This document shows positions 1 through 9,727 of a stretch of DNA of 64,000 bases, piece by piece. Numbering within the stretch: the stretch's first letter is position 1; each line of letters opens with the position of its first letter. The DNA comes from Cryomorphaceae bacterium (GTDB lineage Bacteria; Bacteroidota; Bacteroidia; Flavobacteriales; Schleiferiaceae). Position numbers and translations under genes: made by a program. The stretch is from positions 1 to 64,000 of the forward strand of contig JAHEGI010000021.1 in NCBI GenBank assembly GCA_024639785.1, in the 5' to 3' direction. The notes under the pieces are model-generated. The model was given only the letters and a program-made list of their open reading frames with translations, did no database searches and was not told where the DNA came from.

Positions 1-20
1 ATGTCATAGTCCAAAGAATA

Positions 21-56
21 AAAAAACGCCGACATGTCATTGAATGTCAGCGTTTT
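21..56 (-). terminator. Rho-independent terminator of ssrA
   Basis: Read on the minus strand, a 13-bp stem (positions 44-56 pairing with 23-35, one G-U pair, 8-nt loop) is followed by a run of seven T residues (plus-strand A run at 20-26). It lies just beyond the tmRNA 3' end and points the right way to end that transcript. Confidence 0.85.
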
Positions 57-62
57 GTCAGA

Positions 63-87
63 CAACAGCCTTGTTTAGAGGCTGTTG
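63..87 (-). other. Stem-loop directly after the tmRNA 3' end
   Basis: An 8-bp perfect inverted repeat (63-70 with 80-87, 9-nt loop) sits between the mature tmRNA end at about 92 and the T-tailed terminator at 21-56. It has no T run, so it is probably a 3' trailer structure removed during processing or a barrier to exonucleases. That role is inferred. Confidence 0.5.
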
Positions 88-91
88 GAAG

Positions 92-483
92 TGGAGCTGG
101 CGGGAATCGAACCCGCGTCCAGACAAGGAAACGATATGCTTTCTACATGCTTATTTTGTCTTTGGTTTTCATCCTGCGGCTGAGAACAAACACCCCACCG
201 CAAGCCTATCTGCTAAATTTTCAAAGGCCCCCCGCAGCTCAGGACCTCCTATTCCCACCTTTTCAGCACCCCTTGATCAAACTCCGTAGGACGGGGATTT
301 TGAGGGATGTCCCGCTTCCGCACCTAGTGCGGAATTAGCTTAGTCTCCTATCGGATGATTAAGCGGCAAGAGCGTAGTTGTACTCGCCAATTATAGATTC
401 CGATATTGAATTAACGAGCATCAATCGAATAGCTCGGCATGCTTACAAACCCCTTCATCTTGCTGTCAATACCGGTCAGCCCC
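92..483 (-). ncRNA. ssrA: Transfer-messenger RNA (tmRNA)
   Basis: tmRNA rescues ribosomes stalled on broken mRNAs and tags the unfinished protein for proteolysis. On the minus strand the 5' end GGGGCTGA (from 483) pairs over seven base pairs with CAGCTCC plus discriminator A at the 3' end (98-92), as in a tRNA acceptor stem with one G-U pair. The T-arm with GGTTCGATTCC is plain at about 103-118. The CCA end is not fully encoded. The length of about 392 nt fits bacterial tmRNA. The tag reading frame is at 359-388. Ends come from base pairing and may be off by one or two bases. Confidence 0.93.
359..388 (-). other. tmRNA proteolysis tag reading frame (GEYNYALAA)
   Basis: Within the tmRNA, codons GGC GAG TAC AAC TAC GCT CTT GCC GCT TAA encode GEYNYALAA. 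The ALAA end is the signal read by ClpXP-type proteases. Other Bacteroidota tags have the related form GExNYALAA, which supports both the RNA call and the taxonomic placement. The glycine resume codon is assigned by comparison with those tags. Confidence 0.88.
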
Positions 484-502
484 ATGCAGTTGAATGCAGG
501 AG

Positions 503-510
503 CAAAGGTA
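503..510 (-). promoter_or_regulatory. Putative ssrA promoter -7 box
   Basis: The minus strand carries TACCTTTG, an exact match to the Bacteroidota TAnnTTTG -7 element, ending 19 nt before the mature tmRNA 5' end. The spacing would leave a short leader for RNase P to remove. I see no convincing -33 TTG at the usual distance. Confidence 0.5.
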
Positions 511-539
511 GGCATTAGGACTCTCTGCCTTGCGAGGGC

Positions 540-1895
540 TTATTGTAGGAAAAGTGGGGAGTTGAGTGTCTCGATCAAGGTGACGCTCGCTTTCTTGACC
601 AAGCTGTTTTTGACCGTTTCGCGCATGTCTTGAACGACGCGAGGGTTGTACGTGGTGCGGAATCGGCTGTCGAGCCTTCCTTTTTGGCCATACTGTACTT
701 GGTCTGTCGTTTTGGCTTCCGAAATACTCGACCATTGACCTGGGTAGAGATTGGCCGGGTCGCCACTGTATTCTGCGGATGCAATAATGCGCTCGCTCTG
801 TTCTTCCACTTCACGTGAAGTTAAAATGGAGCGCTTCAACGGGTCCACCAAGGTGAACTTAAGTGCGCCATGAATGAAGACGCGGTAGTCCACATCGAAA
901 TAAACCACTTTATGGTAGACCGTTTCTTTAGTCACGACACCTGTGTCCGGATTTTTCTTGTCCACGATTTCTTTGCGGTAGCCTTGACGCTCGTAACGCG
1001 ACATAGTCCCGGGAACTTCAGTCCAGTCCGTCATTTCCATTTCCAAGAGATAGTCAGGTTGCTCGTTGGATTGGTAACGCGTCTGATCATTCCAGTCAAT
1101 CCAATCAATGAATGGGTCGTCGGTTCGAACCAAATTATTAATCAAATCTGCGCGCATACTTTGGCTCAAATTCAATTCTTGACGGGTGGGTGCTAAAATG
1201 TCTCGAATGCCCACCGTGACCATGCCATGGAACACCGCTGAGTCTTGATATTGCCGGCTATCGAGATAGGATTGACCCGTCCGCTCTTCCATATCTGCCC
1301 AGGTGTAAAATGCCGCCCGGTATTTCTGGTTGGCGTACATACGGTGCGCCTCTCGGTGCATAGGTTCCGAAACGGCTGAGCGCCAAGCCTCTTGGATTTG
1401 GGCATCTTCGGGACTGTACTTTAATGCACGGCTGTACAATCGTTCTGCCCCAATAAAATCATCGCCTTCCATGGCCGCCATGCCCTGCTGCACCAGGTCT
1501 TTGACGTAGTTCTTTTTGAGGCCATTATATTCAGAAATATGCGCTGAGGTGCCTGAAAGCAAAACCCCTGCTGCATTAGCCCGATCTTCCAAGTCGCGTG
1601 CACGAACAAAGGCATCCAAAGCACTCACCGTTTGGCCAGCTTCAGCGAGCTTTTCGAATTCACGAAGCTGCGCCTTGATTTCCTTTTCGCCATACGTCTT
1701 GACTTGAATCATGGCTTTTTGATTCCCTGGCTTGCGTTCTAATGCTTCGAGAGACAGCACGGTGGCCTCATAGGTGAGTCCTGCCGCAGCTAATTTCTTA
1801 CTGCGTTTGAGTGCTTGATTCGTAGGGGAACAAGAAAAAGCCACCGCTGCAATAAGCAGGGTGGCTAAAACGGTTGTCAAAGAAGTTCGAGCCAT
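540..1895 (-). CDS. Predicted TPR-like outer-envelope lipoprotein, function unknown
   Basis: The 451-residue product begins with a lipoprotein signal peptide ending VAFSC (Cys 22). Residues about 30-200 are helical and TPR-like, for example the segment GDDFIGAERLYSRALKYSP. The second half is richer in beta-type sequence and aromatic residues and ends LNSPLFLQ. The lipobox places it in the envelope. The gene starts 15 bp after the rpoD stop on the same strand, so it is probably the last gene of the rpsO-pnp-rpoD transcript and ends just before ssrA. I do not recognise a named family. An adaptor or assembly role would fit the TPR repeats but is only a guess. Confidence 0.8.
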   Translation of the reverse strand: MARTSLTTVLATLLIAAVAFSCSPTNQALKRSKKLAAAGLTYEATVLSLEALERKPGNQKAMIQVKTYGEKEIKAQLREFEKLAEAGQTVSALDAFVRARDLEDRANAAGVLLSGTSAHISEYNGLKKNYVKDLVQQGMAAMEGDDFIGAERLYSRALKYSPEDAQIQEAWRSAVSEPMHREAHRMYANQKYRAAFYTWADMEERTGQSYLDSRQYQDSAVFHGMVTVGIRDILAPTRQELNLSQSMRADLINNLVRTDDPFIDWIDWNDQTRYQSNEQPDYLLEMEMTDWTEVPGTMSRYERQGYRKEIVDKKNPDTGVVTKETVYHKVVYFDVDYRVFIHGALKFTLVDPLKRSILTSREVEEQSERIIASAEYSGDPANLYPGQWSSISEAKTTDQVQYGQKGRLDSRFRTTYNPRVVQDMRETVKNSLVKKASVTLIETLNSPLFLQ

Positions 1896-1910
1896 AGGCT
1901 CAAAAATACA

Positions 1911-2774
1911 TCAACCCAAGTAGGTTTTAAGAATTTTGCTGCGTGAAGTGTGTTTCAGGCGGCGAATGGCTTTCTCCTTGATTTGACGCACGCGCTCCCG
2001 GGTCAAATCAAACTTCTCTCCAATCTCCTCTAATGTCAACGGATGCTGACCATTGAGGCCGAAATACAAGCGGATCACATCCCCTTCTCGTGGAGTCAAG
2101 GTGGCTAAGGAGCGCTCGATCTCGGTGCGGAGTGAATCCACCATCAAATCGTCGTCAGGATTGGGCGAATCGTCCGAGTTCAAGACGTCGTACAGGTTGC
2201 TATCCTCGCCTTCGACCAAAGGCGCGTCCATAGACACGTGGCGGCCACTATTGCGCATGGACTCTTTTACATCCATTTCGCTCATTTCCAACTTAGTGGC
2301 GATTTCTTCGGCACTAGGTGGACGTTCGTGGGCCTGCTCTAATGACGCATAGGCCTTGTTGATCTTGTTGATTGAGCCAATCTTGTTCAAGGGAAGACGG
2401 ACAATACGAGATTGCTCGGCTAGGGCTTGAAGGATGCTCTGACGAATCCACCAAACGGCATACGAGATGAACTTAAATCCACGGGTTTCGTCGAAACGCT
2501 GTGCCGCTTTGATCAACCCTAGATTGCCTTCATTGATCAAATCAGGAAGTGTTAACCCTTGGTTTTGGTATTGCTTGGCCACAGAAACCACAAAGCGCAA
2601 ATTGGCTTTTGTGAGTTTCTCCAAGGCGCGTTGATCGCCTGCCTTGATTTTCTGGGCGAGCTCTACTTCTTCTTCCGCAGTAATCAACTCCACTTTGCCG
2701 ATCTCCTGGAGGTATTTGTCCAAGGAGGCCGTCTCACGGTTGGTGACCTGCTTCGTAATTTTTAATTGACGCAT
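1911..2774 (-). CDS. rpoD: Primary RNA polymerase sigma factor (sigma-70)
   Basis: This sigma factor directs RNA polymerase to housekeeping promoters. The 287 residues contain region 1.2 (about 17-45), region 2 with the -10 recognition and DNA-melting segment (about 55-125, including [15 protein letters not shown] and YAVWWIRQ), region 3 (about 128-205) and the region 4 helix-turn-helix (about 246-273, [10 protein letters not shown]). It lacks the long region 1.1 and non-conserved insert of E. coli RpoD, as is usual for Bacteroidota housekeeping sigma factors, which read TAnnTTTG promoters like those seen here. It follows pnp on the same strand with 55 bp between, a common gene order in the phylum. 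Confidence 0.96.
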   Translation of the reverse strand: MRQLKITKQVTNRETASLDKYLQEIGKVELITAEEEVELAQKIKAGDQRALEKLTKANLRFVVSVAKQYQNQGLTLPDLINEGNLGLIKAAQRFDETRGFKFISYAVWWIRQSILQALAEQSRIVRLPLNKIGSINKINKAYASLEQAHERPPSAEEIATKLEMSEMDVKESMRNSGRHVSMDAPLVEGEDSNLYDVLNSDDSPNPDDDLMVDSLRTEIERSLATLTPREGDVIRLYFGLNGQHPLTLEEIGEKFDLTRERVRQIKEKAIRRLKHTSRSKILKTYLG

Positions 2775-2829
2775 CGGATGATTTCGTACGAGGGTTAAAC
2801 AAACAAGTTACAAGAAAAATGCACACGCA

Positions 2830-5070
2830 TTATTCTTCATTGCGGGGTCCGCGTTCACGTCGATCACCACGCTCTGGACGTGGTCCACGACGGTCGCCAC
2901 GGTCTGGGCGGGGTCCGCGATCCTCACGTGGAGGGCGCTCGATGTAACCTTCTGGCTTTTCAATCAAGACTTTGCGAGACAAGCGGAGCTTGCCTTTGTC
3001 GTCAATGCTGAGAAGCTTTACTTGGACCTTGTCACCCTCTTTGTAGAGCGCAGATGGGTCTTCGACGCGCTTCCAATCCATTTCAGAAACGTGCAATAAG
3101 CCTTCTGTTCCGCGGCCAATTTCGACGAATACGCCGAAAGTCTGCACGCCTTTCACCACGCCATCATAAATCGTGTCTACGACGGGTACGAAGCAGATTT
3201 CGCCGATTCGTTGTTGTGCCAAGGCAATACCTTCAGCATTCGTGCCACTGATTTCTACGCGGCCAATGTTGCCAATCTCTTCGATCGTGATGGTACATCC
3301 TGTCTCGGCTTGCATGCCCTGGATGATTTTGCCACCAGGACCGATGATGCCACCGATAAAGTTCTTGGGCACTTCCATAACCACCATGCGGGGAGCATGC
3401 GGCTTGAGTTCGGTGCGCGGAGCAGGCATCGCAGCCGTCATCACAGAAAGGATGTGCTCGCGTCCAGCTTTGGCTTGATTCAAGGCATTGGTCAAAATCT
3501 CCACACTAAGGCCTTTGATCTTGATATCCATTTGGCAGGCGGTAATCCCTTTCTCGGTGCCCGTGACTTTGAAGTCCATGTCACCCAAGTGATCTTCGTC
3601 ACCCAAGATATCGCTCAAAACAGCATACTTTCCGGAGTCTGGATCCGTGATGAGGCCCATGGCAATACCGCTCACGGGACGCTCAATTTGGATACCTGCA
3701 TCCATCATAGCCAAAGTACCTGCGCAAACGGTCGCCATGGAGCTTGATCCATTGGACTCAAGAATGTCCGAAACGATGCGAATGGTATAGCCAGATCCAG
3801 TTGGGACCATGTTCTTGAGCGCGCGCTGCGCCAAATTTCCGTGACCTACCTCACGACGGCTCGTGCCACGCATCATGCGTGCTTCACCTGTAGAGAAAGG
3901 AGGGAAGTTATAGTGGAGGTAGAACTTCTCGTCACCGGTCATGGTCGCTGCGTCGATGCGATTCGAATCTAACGCGGTTCCCAATGTCACCGTTGTGAAG
4001 GACTGCGTCTCTCCACGTGTGAACAAGGCACAGCCGTGAGGTCCTGGAAGAATGTCAGTTTCTACCCAAATTGGGCGAATCTCGTCCGTCTTACGTCCAT
4101 CTAGACGCTGGCCGTTATCCAAAATTTGATTGCGCATCGCCTTGTACTCCACATCGTGATAGTACACTTTGGCGAGATCCATTGAGCTCTCTTTTTCTTC
4201 GTCGCTTAGCGTTGCAGCATAGGCTTCAAAAACCGCTTTGAACTGAGCTGAACGCTCTGCTTTGTTGGTCAAGCCCATTCCAGCCACCTTGTAGGCGCCA
4301 TCATAGGTTGCTGATTCTACGCGCTTGCGCAAGTCTTCGTCGTGGGTCTCATGCGAGTACTCACGCTTAGGGCTGGAGGTAGGAACCATTGCAGCCAGCG
4401 CCAGTTGAAGCTCAACTTGTTTTTTGATCGCATCATGACCCACCGTGATGGCTTCCATCATTTCCGCTTCAGAAACTTCTTTCATCTCACCTTCGACCAT
4501 AACCACGCTATCTGCGGTAGCGCCGACCATGATTTCCATGTCAGCTTCTTCTAGCTGAGCATAGGATGGATTGATGATAAACTCTCCGTTTACGCGAGCC
4601 ACATTCACCTCGGACATAGGTCCATTGAAGGGGATGTCGCTGATCGAAATGGCGGCAGATGCAGCCAAACCAGCCAAGGACTCAGGAGCCGTAGCCGGGT
4701 CGTAGGAGAGCATGGTGATGATCACCTGAATCTCCGCGTGGAAATCTTCAGGGAAAAGTGGACGCAATACGCGGTCTACCAAACGGCAAACTAAAACCTC
4801 ACGATCGCTTGGGCGACCTTCACGCTTTAGAAAACCTCCTGGGACGCGGCCTGCGCCTGCAAATTTTTCCTTGTACTCCACACTTAATGGGAGGAAGTCA
4901 ACCCCTGGGCGAGCCTCTTTGTTGGCTACAACGGTAGCTAAAAGGGCAGTGCCACCGCAAGAAAGAAGTACAGAGCCGTCGGCTTGACGGGCCATGCGGC
5001 CAGTTTCTAGGGTGATTACTCGGCCATCAGGCAGAGTTAAACTTTGGGTGATGGGGGTAGGTGCATTCAT
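2830..5070 (-). CDS. pnp: Polyribonucleotide nucleotidyltransferase (PNPase)
   Basis: PNPase degrades RNA 3' to 5' by phosphorolysis and forms a trimeric ring. The protein (746 residues) has two RNase PH domains, a helical linker, a KH domain with the GGIIGPGGK loop, and an S1 domain with [20 protein letters not shown]. The last 40 or so residues are a low-complexity tail rich in Arg, Gly, Asp and Pro, which probably adds RNA-binding or disordered character. I chose the ATG at 5070 (MNAPTPITQ) because the usual family N-terminus begins there; the frame extends 15 codons upstream with unrelated sequence. It lies downstream of rpsO, as in many bacteria. Confidence 0.96.
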   Translation of the reverse strand: MNAPTPITQSLTLPDGRVITLETGRMARQADGSVLLSCGGTALLATVVANKEARPGVDFLPLSVEYKEKFAGAGRVPGGFLKREGRPSDREVLVCRLVDRVLRPLFPEDFHAEIQVIITMLSYDPATAPESLAGLAASAAISISDIPFNGPMSEVNVARVNGEFIINPSYAQLEEADMEIMVGATADSVVMVEGEMKEVSEAEMMEAITVGHDAIKKQVELQLALAAMVPTSSPKREYSHETHDEDLRKRVESATYDGAYKVAGMGLTNKAERSAQFKAVFEAYAATLSDEEKESSMDLAKVYYHDVEYKAMRNQILDNGQRLDGRKTDEIRPIWVETDILPGPHGCALFTRGETQSFTTVTLGTALDSNRIDAATMTGDEKFYLHYNFPPFSTGEARMMRGTSRREVGHGNLAQRALKNMVPTGSGYTIRIVSDILESNGSSSMATVCAGTLAMMDAGIQIERPVSGIAMGLITDPDSGKYAVLSDILGDEDHLGDMDFKVTGTEKGITACQMDIKIKGLSVEILTNALNQAKAGREHILSVMTAAMPAPRTELKPHAPRMVVMEVPKNFIGGIIGPGGKIIQGMQAETGCTITIEEIGNIGRVEISGTNAEGIALAQQRIGEICFVPVVDTIYDGVVKGVQTFGVFVEIGRGTEGLLHVSEMDWKRVEDPSALYKEGDKVQVKLLSIDDKGKLRLSRKVLIEKPEGYIERPPREDRGPRPDRGDRRGPRPERGDRRERGPRNEE

Positions 5071-5119
5071 GTTTTTTTGTTTTCGATGTTGATTTCTCCA
5101 AGCCGCTTCTTCCAACGCG

Positions 5120-5148
5120 AAAAGGCAATCCGGGAAGAATTGCCTTTT
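5120..5148 (-). other. Perfect stem-loop between rpsO and pnp
   Basis: AAAAGGCAAT (5120-5129) is perfectly repeated in inverse at 5139-5148 around a 9-nt loop. On the minus strand the stem ends in only four T residues, so it is at best a weak attenuator. It may instead be an RNA processing or stability site. In E. coli the rpsO-pnp junction holds an attenuator and an RNase III site that governs PNPase autocontrol; a similar role here is inferred from position only. Confidence 0.55.
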
Positions 5149-5178
5149 CTGAATATTTCCGCTAGAGGAAACTCACGC

Positions 5179-5448
5179 TTATTTGCGGAGTCCTAGTTTT
5201 TCGATGATGGCGCGGTAGCGACCGATCTCGGTTTTTTGAAGGTGGTCTAGAAGAGCGCGACGCTTACCAACCAACAAAATGAGCGAACGCTCGGTGTTGT
5301 GGTCTTTACGGTTCTTCTTGAGGTGCTCAGTCAAATGGCTGATGCGGTAGGTGAAGAGGGCGATTTGCCCTTCGGCTGAACCCGTATCTTCGGGGCCTTT
5401 GCCGTGTTGCGCGAAAATTTCACGCTTCTTTTCTGTGTTTAGATACAT
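5179..5448 (-). CDS. rpsO: 30S ribosomal protein S15
   Basis: S15 binds the central domain of 16S rRNA early in small-subunit assembly. The product from the ATG at 5448 (MYLNTEKKREIF) is 89 residues, the standard length. It carries the family core, including DTGSAEGQIALFTYRISHLT and the rRNA-binding KKNRKDHNTERSL region. The frame stays open 17 codons upstream but that part has no family resemblance. A -7 box lies 48 nt upstream, and pnp follows on the same strand. Confidence 0.96.
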   Translation of the reverse strand: MYLNTEKKREIFAQHGKGPEDTGSAEGQIALFTYRISHLTEHLKKNRKDHNTERSLILLVGKRRALLDHLQKTEIGRYRAIIEKLGLRK

Positions 5449-5496
5449 GCCTAGATCACTTAGATGGTTGTGCTGTATACCCGTCTTTCGGGAGGG

Positions 5497-5504
5497 CAAA
5501 AGTA
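5497..5504 (-). promoter_or_regulatory. Putative rpsO promoter -7 box
   Basis: The minus strand reads TACTTTTG, an exact TAnnTTTG match, 48 nt before the rpsO start and just past the accD stop. The resulting leader could fold a small CCCG/CGGG hairpin. S15 commonly controls its own mRNA through leader structures, so autoregulation is possible but not shown. No clear -33 TTG is present. Confidence 0.45.
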
Positions 5505-5512
5505 CGAATAAT

Positions 5513-6394
5513 TTATTCTGCTTTTACGGGTGCCGGAAGATTGCCGACAAAACGAAGCCATTGGCTCATGCGTGCTTTTAAATGCTTCCGCTCTACAATA
5601 AAGTCCAGGAAGCCGTGCTCCTTGACAAATTCGCTCGTCTGAAATCCATCTGGGAGGTCTTTTCCGATGGTCTCTTTAACGACACGTGGGCCTGCAAAGC
5701 CAATCAGGGCACCTGGTTCAGCGATGTTGATATCCCCCAGCATGGCATAAGATGCCGTAACGCCACCCGTAGTTGGATCGGTCAATAAGCTGATGTAGGG
5801 AATTTTAGCTTCATCCAAGAGGGCTAGTTTGGCCGAAGTTTTGGCCATCTGCATGAGGGAGAAAGCTGCTTCCATCATACGCGCACCACCAGATTTACTA
5901 ATCATGATGAAGGGAATGTTGTGCTTCAGGCTATAATCGATCGTTCGAGCAATTTTTTCCCCTACCACAGATCCCATGGAGCCTCCGATGAACTTGAAAT
6001 TCATGGCGGCAATGGCCACAGGAATCCCATTCATTTCACCCGTAGCAGAGGTCAAGGCATCCTGAAGGCCTGTTTTGACTTGCGTAGCCTTGAGGCGATC
6101 GCTATACTTTTTGGTATCCTCAAACTGTAAGGGATCCTTTGAGACCATCGTGGGATTGAGCTCGGTGTAGTTTCCGCCATCAAAAAGAAAGGAGAAGTAC
6201 TCTTTCGCATCGATGCCATTGTGAAAGCCACAGTTGCCACAGACCCAAACATTGTTCACATGGTCTTCCGCAGAGACAATCACCTTACACTTGGGGCACC
6301 CATGCCACAAGCCATCCGGCGTTTCTTTTTTCTCTTGCGTTGGGGTCGTAATCCCCGCCTCTTGTCTGTGGAACCAATCCGTGGACATAGTCAT
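5513..6394 (-). CDS. accD: Acetyl-CoA carboxylase carboxyltransferase subunit beta
   Basis: AccD and AccA together transfer the carboxyl group from biotin to acetyl-CoA to make malonyl-CoA, the first step of fatty acid synthesis. The 293 residues begin with the zinc ribbon typical of AccD (Cys33, Cys36, Cys52, Cys55). The crotonase-like carboxyltransferase fold follows, with [18 protein letters not shown] and [16 protein letters not shown]. The length matches the family. It starts 6 bp after the fbaB stop, so the two are probably cotranscribed. accA is not in the window. Confidence 0.96.
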   Translation of the reverse strand: MTMSTDWFHRQEAGITTPTQEKKETPDGLWHGCPKCKVIVSAEDHVNNVWVCGNCGFHNGIDAKEYFSFLFDGGNYTELNPTMVSKDPLQFEDTKKYSDRLKATQVKTGLQDALTSATGEMNGIPVAIAAMNFKFIGGSMGSVVGEKIARTIDYSLKHNIPFIMISKSGGARMMEAAFSLMQMAKTSAKLALLDEAKIPYISLLTDPTTGGVTASYAMLGDINIAEPGALIGFAGPRVVKETIGKDLPDGFQTSEFVKEHGFLDFIVERKHLKARMSQWLRFVGNLPAPVKAE

Positions 6395-6400
6395 TGGGTT

Positions 6401-7459
6401 TTAGGCGATCGTGATCGATGAATCGAGGTAAACGTCTTGAACGGCATGTAGCAAGTCTACCCCCTCTTTCCAATCGCGTTGGAAGGCTTTGCGACCGAGG
6501 ATCAAACCTTGACCGCCAGCGCGTTTGTTGATTACCGCGGTGGCAACCGATTCGGCCAAATCGCTTGCGCCTTTGGATTCACCTCCGGAGTTGATGAGTC
6601 CAATTTTACCCATGTAGCAGTTAGCTACCTGGTAACGGGTCAAATCAATGGGGTGGTCCGTGGACATTTTCTCGTAGACGAAGGGGTGCGTCTTGCCGTG
6701 CTTGGTCGCCAAGTATCCTCCATTGTTGGTGGGAAGCTTCTGCTTAATGATGTCCGATTGAATGGTCACGCCTAGGTGATTCGCTTGGCCGGTCAAGTCG
6801 GCTGAAGTATGGTAATCCACCCCATCTTGCTTAAAGCCCGTATTGCGGGTGTAACACCACAAGATGGTCGCCATACCCAATTCACGCGCACGCTCGAAAG
6901 CTTCGGATACTTCCATTAACTGGCGGCGCGATTCTTCTGCCCCAAAATATACGGTGGCACCTACGGCAACTGCCCCCATGTTCCAGGCATCCTCGACGGA
7001 GCCGTACATGGTTTGATCGTACTGATTAGGGTAAGAAAGGAACTCGTTGTGGTTCAACTTGACTACAAAAGGAATTTTGTGTGCGTATTTGCGGCTTACG
7101 CTGGCCAAAACTCCAAACGTCGAAGCCACGGCATTGCAACCAGCATCTAGCGCTAATTTGACAATGTTTTCAGGATCGAAATACAATGGATTTGGGGCAA
7201 AGCTGGCCCCCGCAGAATGCTCAATCCCTTGATCAATGGGCAAAATGCTCATGTAACCCGTATTAGCCAGACGACCTGTTCCATACAACTGCTGCAAAGA
7301 ACGCAAGGTTGGAATGTTGCGATTGCTACCAATGAATTGCTCGTCTACAAACTGCGCTGAAGGCAGGTGAAGCGAAGATTTGGGAATGGCAGTTGCTGTG
7401 TGGTTGAGTAGGTAGTCGGCTTGATCGCCGAGCAGGGAAATGACGCGCTCTGAGGCCAT
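6401..7459 (-). CDS. fbaB: Class I fructose-bisphosphate aldolase
   Basis: This enzyme interconverts fructose 1,6-bisphosphate with dihydroxyacetone phosphate and glyceraldehyde 3-phosphate in glycolysis and gluconeogenesis. The 352-residue protein matches the FbaB/DhnA-type class I aldolase (Schiff base, metal independent), with the [11 protein letters not shown] signature at about 72-82, [10 protein letters not shown] near 131-140 and a C-terminal phosphate-binding segment [13 protein letters not shown]. It sits ahead of accD. A TAnnTTTG box 29 nt upstream suggests its own promoter. Confidence 0.93.
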   Translation of the reverse strand: MASERVISLLGDQADYLLNHTATAIPKSSLHLPSAQFVDEQFIGSNRNIPTLRSLQQLYGTGRLANTGYMSILPIDQGIEHSAGASFAPNPLYFDPENIVKLALDAGCNAVASTFGVLASVSRKYAHKIPFVVKLNHNEFLSYPNQYDQTMYGSVEDAWNMGAVAVGATVYFGAEESRRQLMEVSEAFERARELGMATILWCYTRNTGFKQDGVDYHTSADLTGQANHLGVTIQSDIIKQKLPTNNGGYLATKHGKTHPFVYEKMSTDHPIDLTRYQVANCYMGKIGLINSGGESKGASDLAESVATAVINKRAGGQGLILGRKAFQRDWKEGVDLLHAVQDVYLDSSITIA

Positions 7460-7488
7460 AATGCTTGTGATTAAAACTTAACGAATTG

Positions 7489-7496
7489 CAAACCTA
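7489..7496 (-). promoter_or_regulatory. Putative fbaB promoter -7 box
   Basis: The minus strand reads TAGGTTTG, an exact TAnnTTTG match, 29 nt before the fbaB ATG in the 81-bp gap behind tamL. No -33 TTG is seen at 17-23 nt, so the call rests on the -7 element and its position. Confidence 0.4.
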
Positions 7497-7540
7497 GGCC
7501 TTTTCTTTGATTTGGCCGTTTAAGCCATCTCAAAATGTAC

Positions 7541-9727
7541 CTAAAACGGCATTCCTAGACCAAAATTGAGTGTTCCCCGGCTCGCCCATTCCCTCCGCTG
7601 AAACCATGGGTTAGTGCTCAGTCGTCGGGGGTCATATAGCTGAAGCCCCCAATCCATGCGTACTATGAAGAAATCGAGATCATAGCGAATCCCAATCCCT
7701 GCATCCCATGCCGAATGGCGGAATAGATTTGGAAGGGAGAAGGAAACTAGGTCTTGAATGTCTGCGTCTTGGAGTAAAGGACTCCAGGATTGTGCCACAT
7801 TGCGGCGATGTAGCCAAGTGTTTCCGGCATCCGTAAATACGGCGGCGGACAAGGCGCCAGAGAGTGGGAAACGGTACTCTGTTTGAAACAAGAGCTTTCG
7901 TGTTCCGGAGCCTAAATACCCCGTACTATCAAAAACGGCCAGAGGGAGTGCCCCTGGGCCGAGACGAAAGTTGATCCATCCGCGCAGGTCATTACTGCCT
8001 CCGGCAAAAAAGGCCCGTTCAAAAGGTGGGATGCCGGGGGTATTCTGAAGGGTATACAATTCGCCGGCAACAAAGCGGAGCGCCCAATCGCGATGGCCCG
8101 TTCCTCGCCGAAGCCAGCGCATATCCCACTTGGCACGCAGATAATGGGCATAGGGTACGTTGGCCACACTGCGAACCTCCGGGCCATTGGGCTGAATACT
8201 TCGACTAATCACATCCGTGACGAGGCCAGAACTTTCTAGGGTCCATTCCGCACGCCGTTCCCAGCGACCTTTTTGAACCGAAGGACGAACCACTCGGAGG
8301 CGGGGTCCGAGCAGGAGGACATCCTGAAATCCAGACTTGATAGAGAGCGCCTGATAGAAGGTGCTGTCAATCTGACGCAGGTCAATGTAGGTGAGGTCTG
8401 TTGGACTGAGTTCCCATTGTCCGCCTTTTTTGTCGGTCCATTGATACTGCAATGCGCCCCGGATGGCTAAACGATCAAACTCCCGTCTAAACTGTCGGCC
8501 CGCGGAAACACTTAGGCGCGTACTACCCGTTTGGACAGGCGCTTCGGCCCAACCCCATAGGCCCGGCCACTGCATTCCGGTTTCTATGTCAAGAAAGTAG
8601 GTATTGAATAAGGTAGAGCTATCCGCCCATTGCGCCCCAATGCCGCCCGAAAGGGTCAGATTTACATGCTCCAAGCCACCCCACGGGTTGTGATCAAAGA
8701 TATCCATACTGGATTGGAGCCCATAGATCCCCGAGAGGGCGGTACTCTCGCCTTTCCAGGTCAATCCGACGCGGGGACTTGGAACCAGGCTCAACGTAGC
8801 ATCTAATGAGTCCTGCACCATGGCAAACTGCCATCGCCCAGATTGGATGGCCGGAATATGGCGGAGTCTAGCCGTGCTTTGAGTCACCGCCGAAGCTTGA
8901 AAGGCCCTGCCAGATGGAATCCATGGAAGGCGTTGAATTCCTGCAGGAGTCAGGGTCAAATTCGCAGGCCATGCCCCTTTGGCTTGACGCACATACCATA
9001 CTCGATGGGGTTCCTCTACGGTCCCATATTCGCTGCTATGGGTCCAGTTGTCCAAGCGAACTGTCACGGTGGCCGCATAGGGATGCCCCAAGGTGTCCAC
9101 ATCAAAGTGAACCGCCTCCGGCCCAAAGGTGTAAAAGCCTTTTTCTTGCAAAAAGCTCGCAATGCGGCGACGCTCTTCGTCGAGCTGCTCCATGCGAAGT
9201 AGATACTTGCCATTGGCTAGGCTTGAACTCCCTCGCACATCTTCTATGTAAGCATCTACACCTGGACCCATGCTCACATAGTGCAGTTGACTCAAACGAG
9301 TCGGTGTGCCACGGTCAAGGCTATAGGTCAAGGTCGCACCCCGGCGCGTTTCTTTCAAGTCATAGGAAACGTTTGGATAGAAGTAGCCGTCTTGCTTTAG
9401 CCGTAGGGTCAATTGCTCCACATCGCTGGCGGCGAGGCTAGAATCCCAGAGCACGGGTCGCTCGCCAATGCGCCGCAACCAATTGGCATAGCCGGTGGTC
9501 TTGCCGGGTTTGGCCTGCAAATACAACCAAACGTAGGGGAAGGTGCCAAACACATTGGTGTTGGGACGAAGCTGAAGAAGTTCGGTGTAGGTTTCCTCGT
9601 CGGTGGCCTTGCCGTCCAGCGTGACGGATACCGCTCGCAGCCAGGGGTCTTCGAGGTGCCGCTGCGGCTGACAGGACCAAAGCGCCGCCAGGAGGAGGGA
9701 GCTTGCGAGCAGGGCCTGTTTACGCAC
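7541..9727 (-). CDS. tamL: TamL-type lipoprotein Omp85 / BamA-TamA family protein
   Basis: Omp85 proteins insert or export outer-membrane proteins. The product (728 residues from GTG) starts with a lipoprotein signal peptide ending LLLAALWSC (Cys19). POTRA-like sequence follows in roughly the first 250 residues and then a long beta-barrel with the D15-type end (RGWINFRLGPGALPLAVF and a terminal FGLGMPF). A lipid-anchored TamA-like Omp85 is the form called TamL in Bacteroidota. I chose the GTG at 9727, which overlaps the rpe stop by 8 bp; a TTG at 9742 is also in frame. TamB is not in the window, so the exact subfamily is inferred. Confidence 0.85.
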   Translation of the reverse strand: MRKQALLASSLLLAALWSCQPQRHLEDPWLRAVSVTLDGKATDEETYTELLQLRPNTNVFGTFPYVWLYLQAKPGKTTGYANWLRRIGERPVLWDSSLAASDVEQLTLRLKQDGYFYPNVSYDLKETRRGATLTYSLDRGTPTRLSQLHYVSMGPGVDAYIEDVRGSSSLANGKYLLRMEQLDEERRRIASFLQEKGFYTFGPEAVHFDVDTLGHPYAATVTVRLDNWTHSSEYGTVEEPHRVWYVRQAKGAWPANLTLTPAGIQRLPWIPSGRAFQASAVTQSTARLRHIPAIQSGRWQFAMVQDSLDATLSLVPSPRVGLTWKGESTALSGIYGLQSSMDIFDHNPWGGLEHVNLTLSGGIGAQWADSSTLFNTYFLDIETGMQWPGLWGWAEAPVQTGSTRLSVSAGRQFRREFDRLAIRGALQYQWTDKKGGQWELSPTDLTYIDLRQIDSTFYQALSIKSGFQDVLLLGPRLRVVRPSVQKGRWERRAEWTLESSGLVTDVISRSIQPNGPEVRSVANVPYAHYLRAKWDMRWLRRGTGHRDWALRFVAGELYTLQNTPGIPPFERAFFAGGSNDLRGWINFRLGPGALPLAVFDSTGYLGSGTRKLLFQTEYRFPLSGALSAAVFTDAGNTWLHRRNVAQSWSPLLQDADIQDLVSFSLPNLFRHSAWDAGIGIRYDLDFFIVRMDWGLQLYDPRRLSTNPWFQRREWASRGTLNFGLGMPF

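Noticed and set aside
44-338. Two short plus-strand reading frames over the first 340 bases
   Set aside because: They lie across the tmRNA and its terminator; the base-paired acceptor stem, T-arm and tag frame explain this region.
3211-3747. 178-codon plus-strand frame inside pnp
   Set aside because: It is antisense to the PNPase core, has no family resemblance, and the pnp protein is intact on the other strand.
8914-9441. 175-codon plus-strand frame inside the tamL-like gene
   Set aside because: Shadow of a well-supported lipoprotein Omp85; it has no start context, signal or motif.
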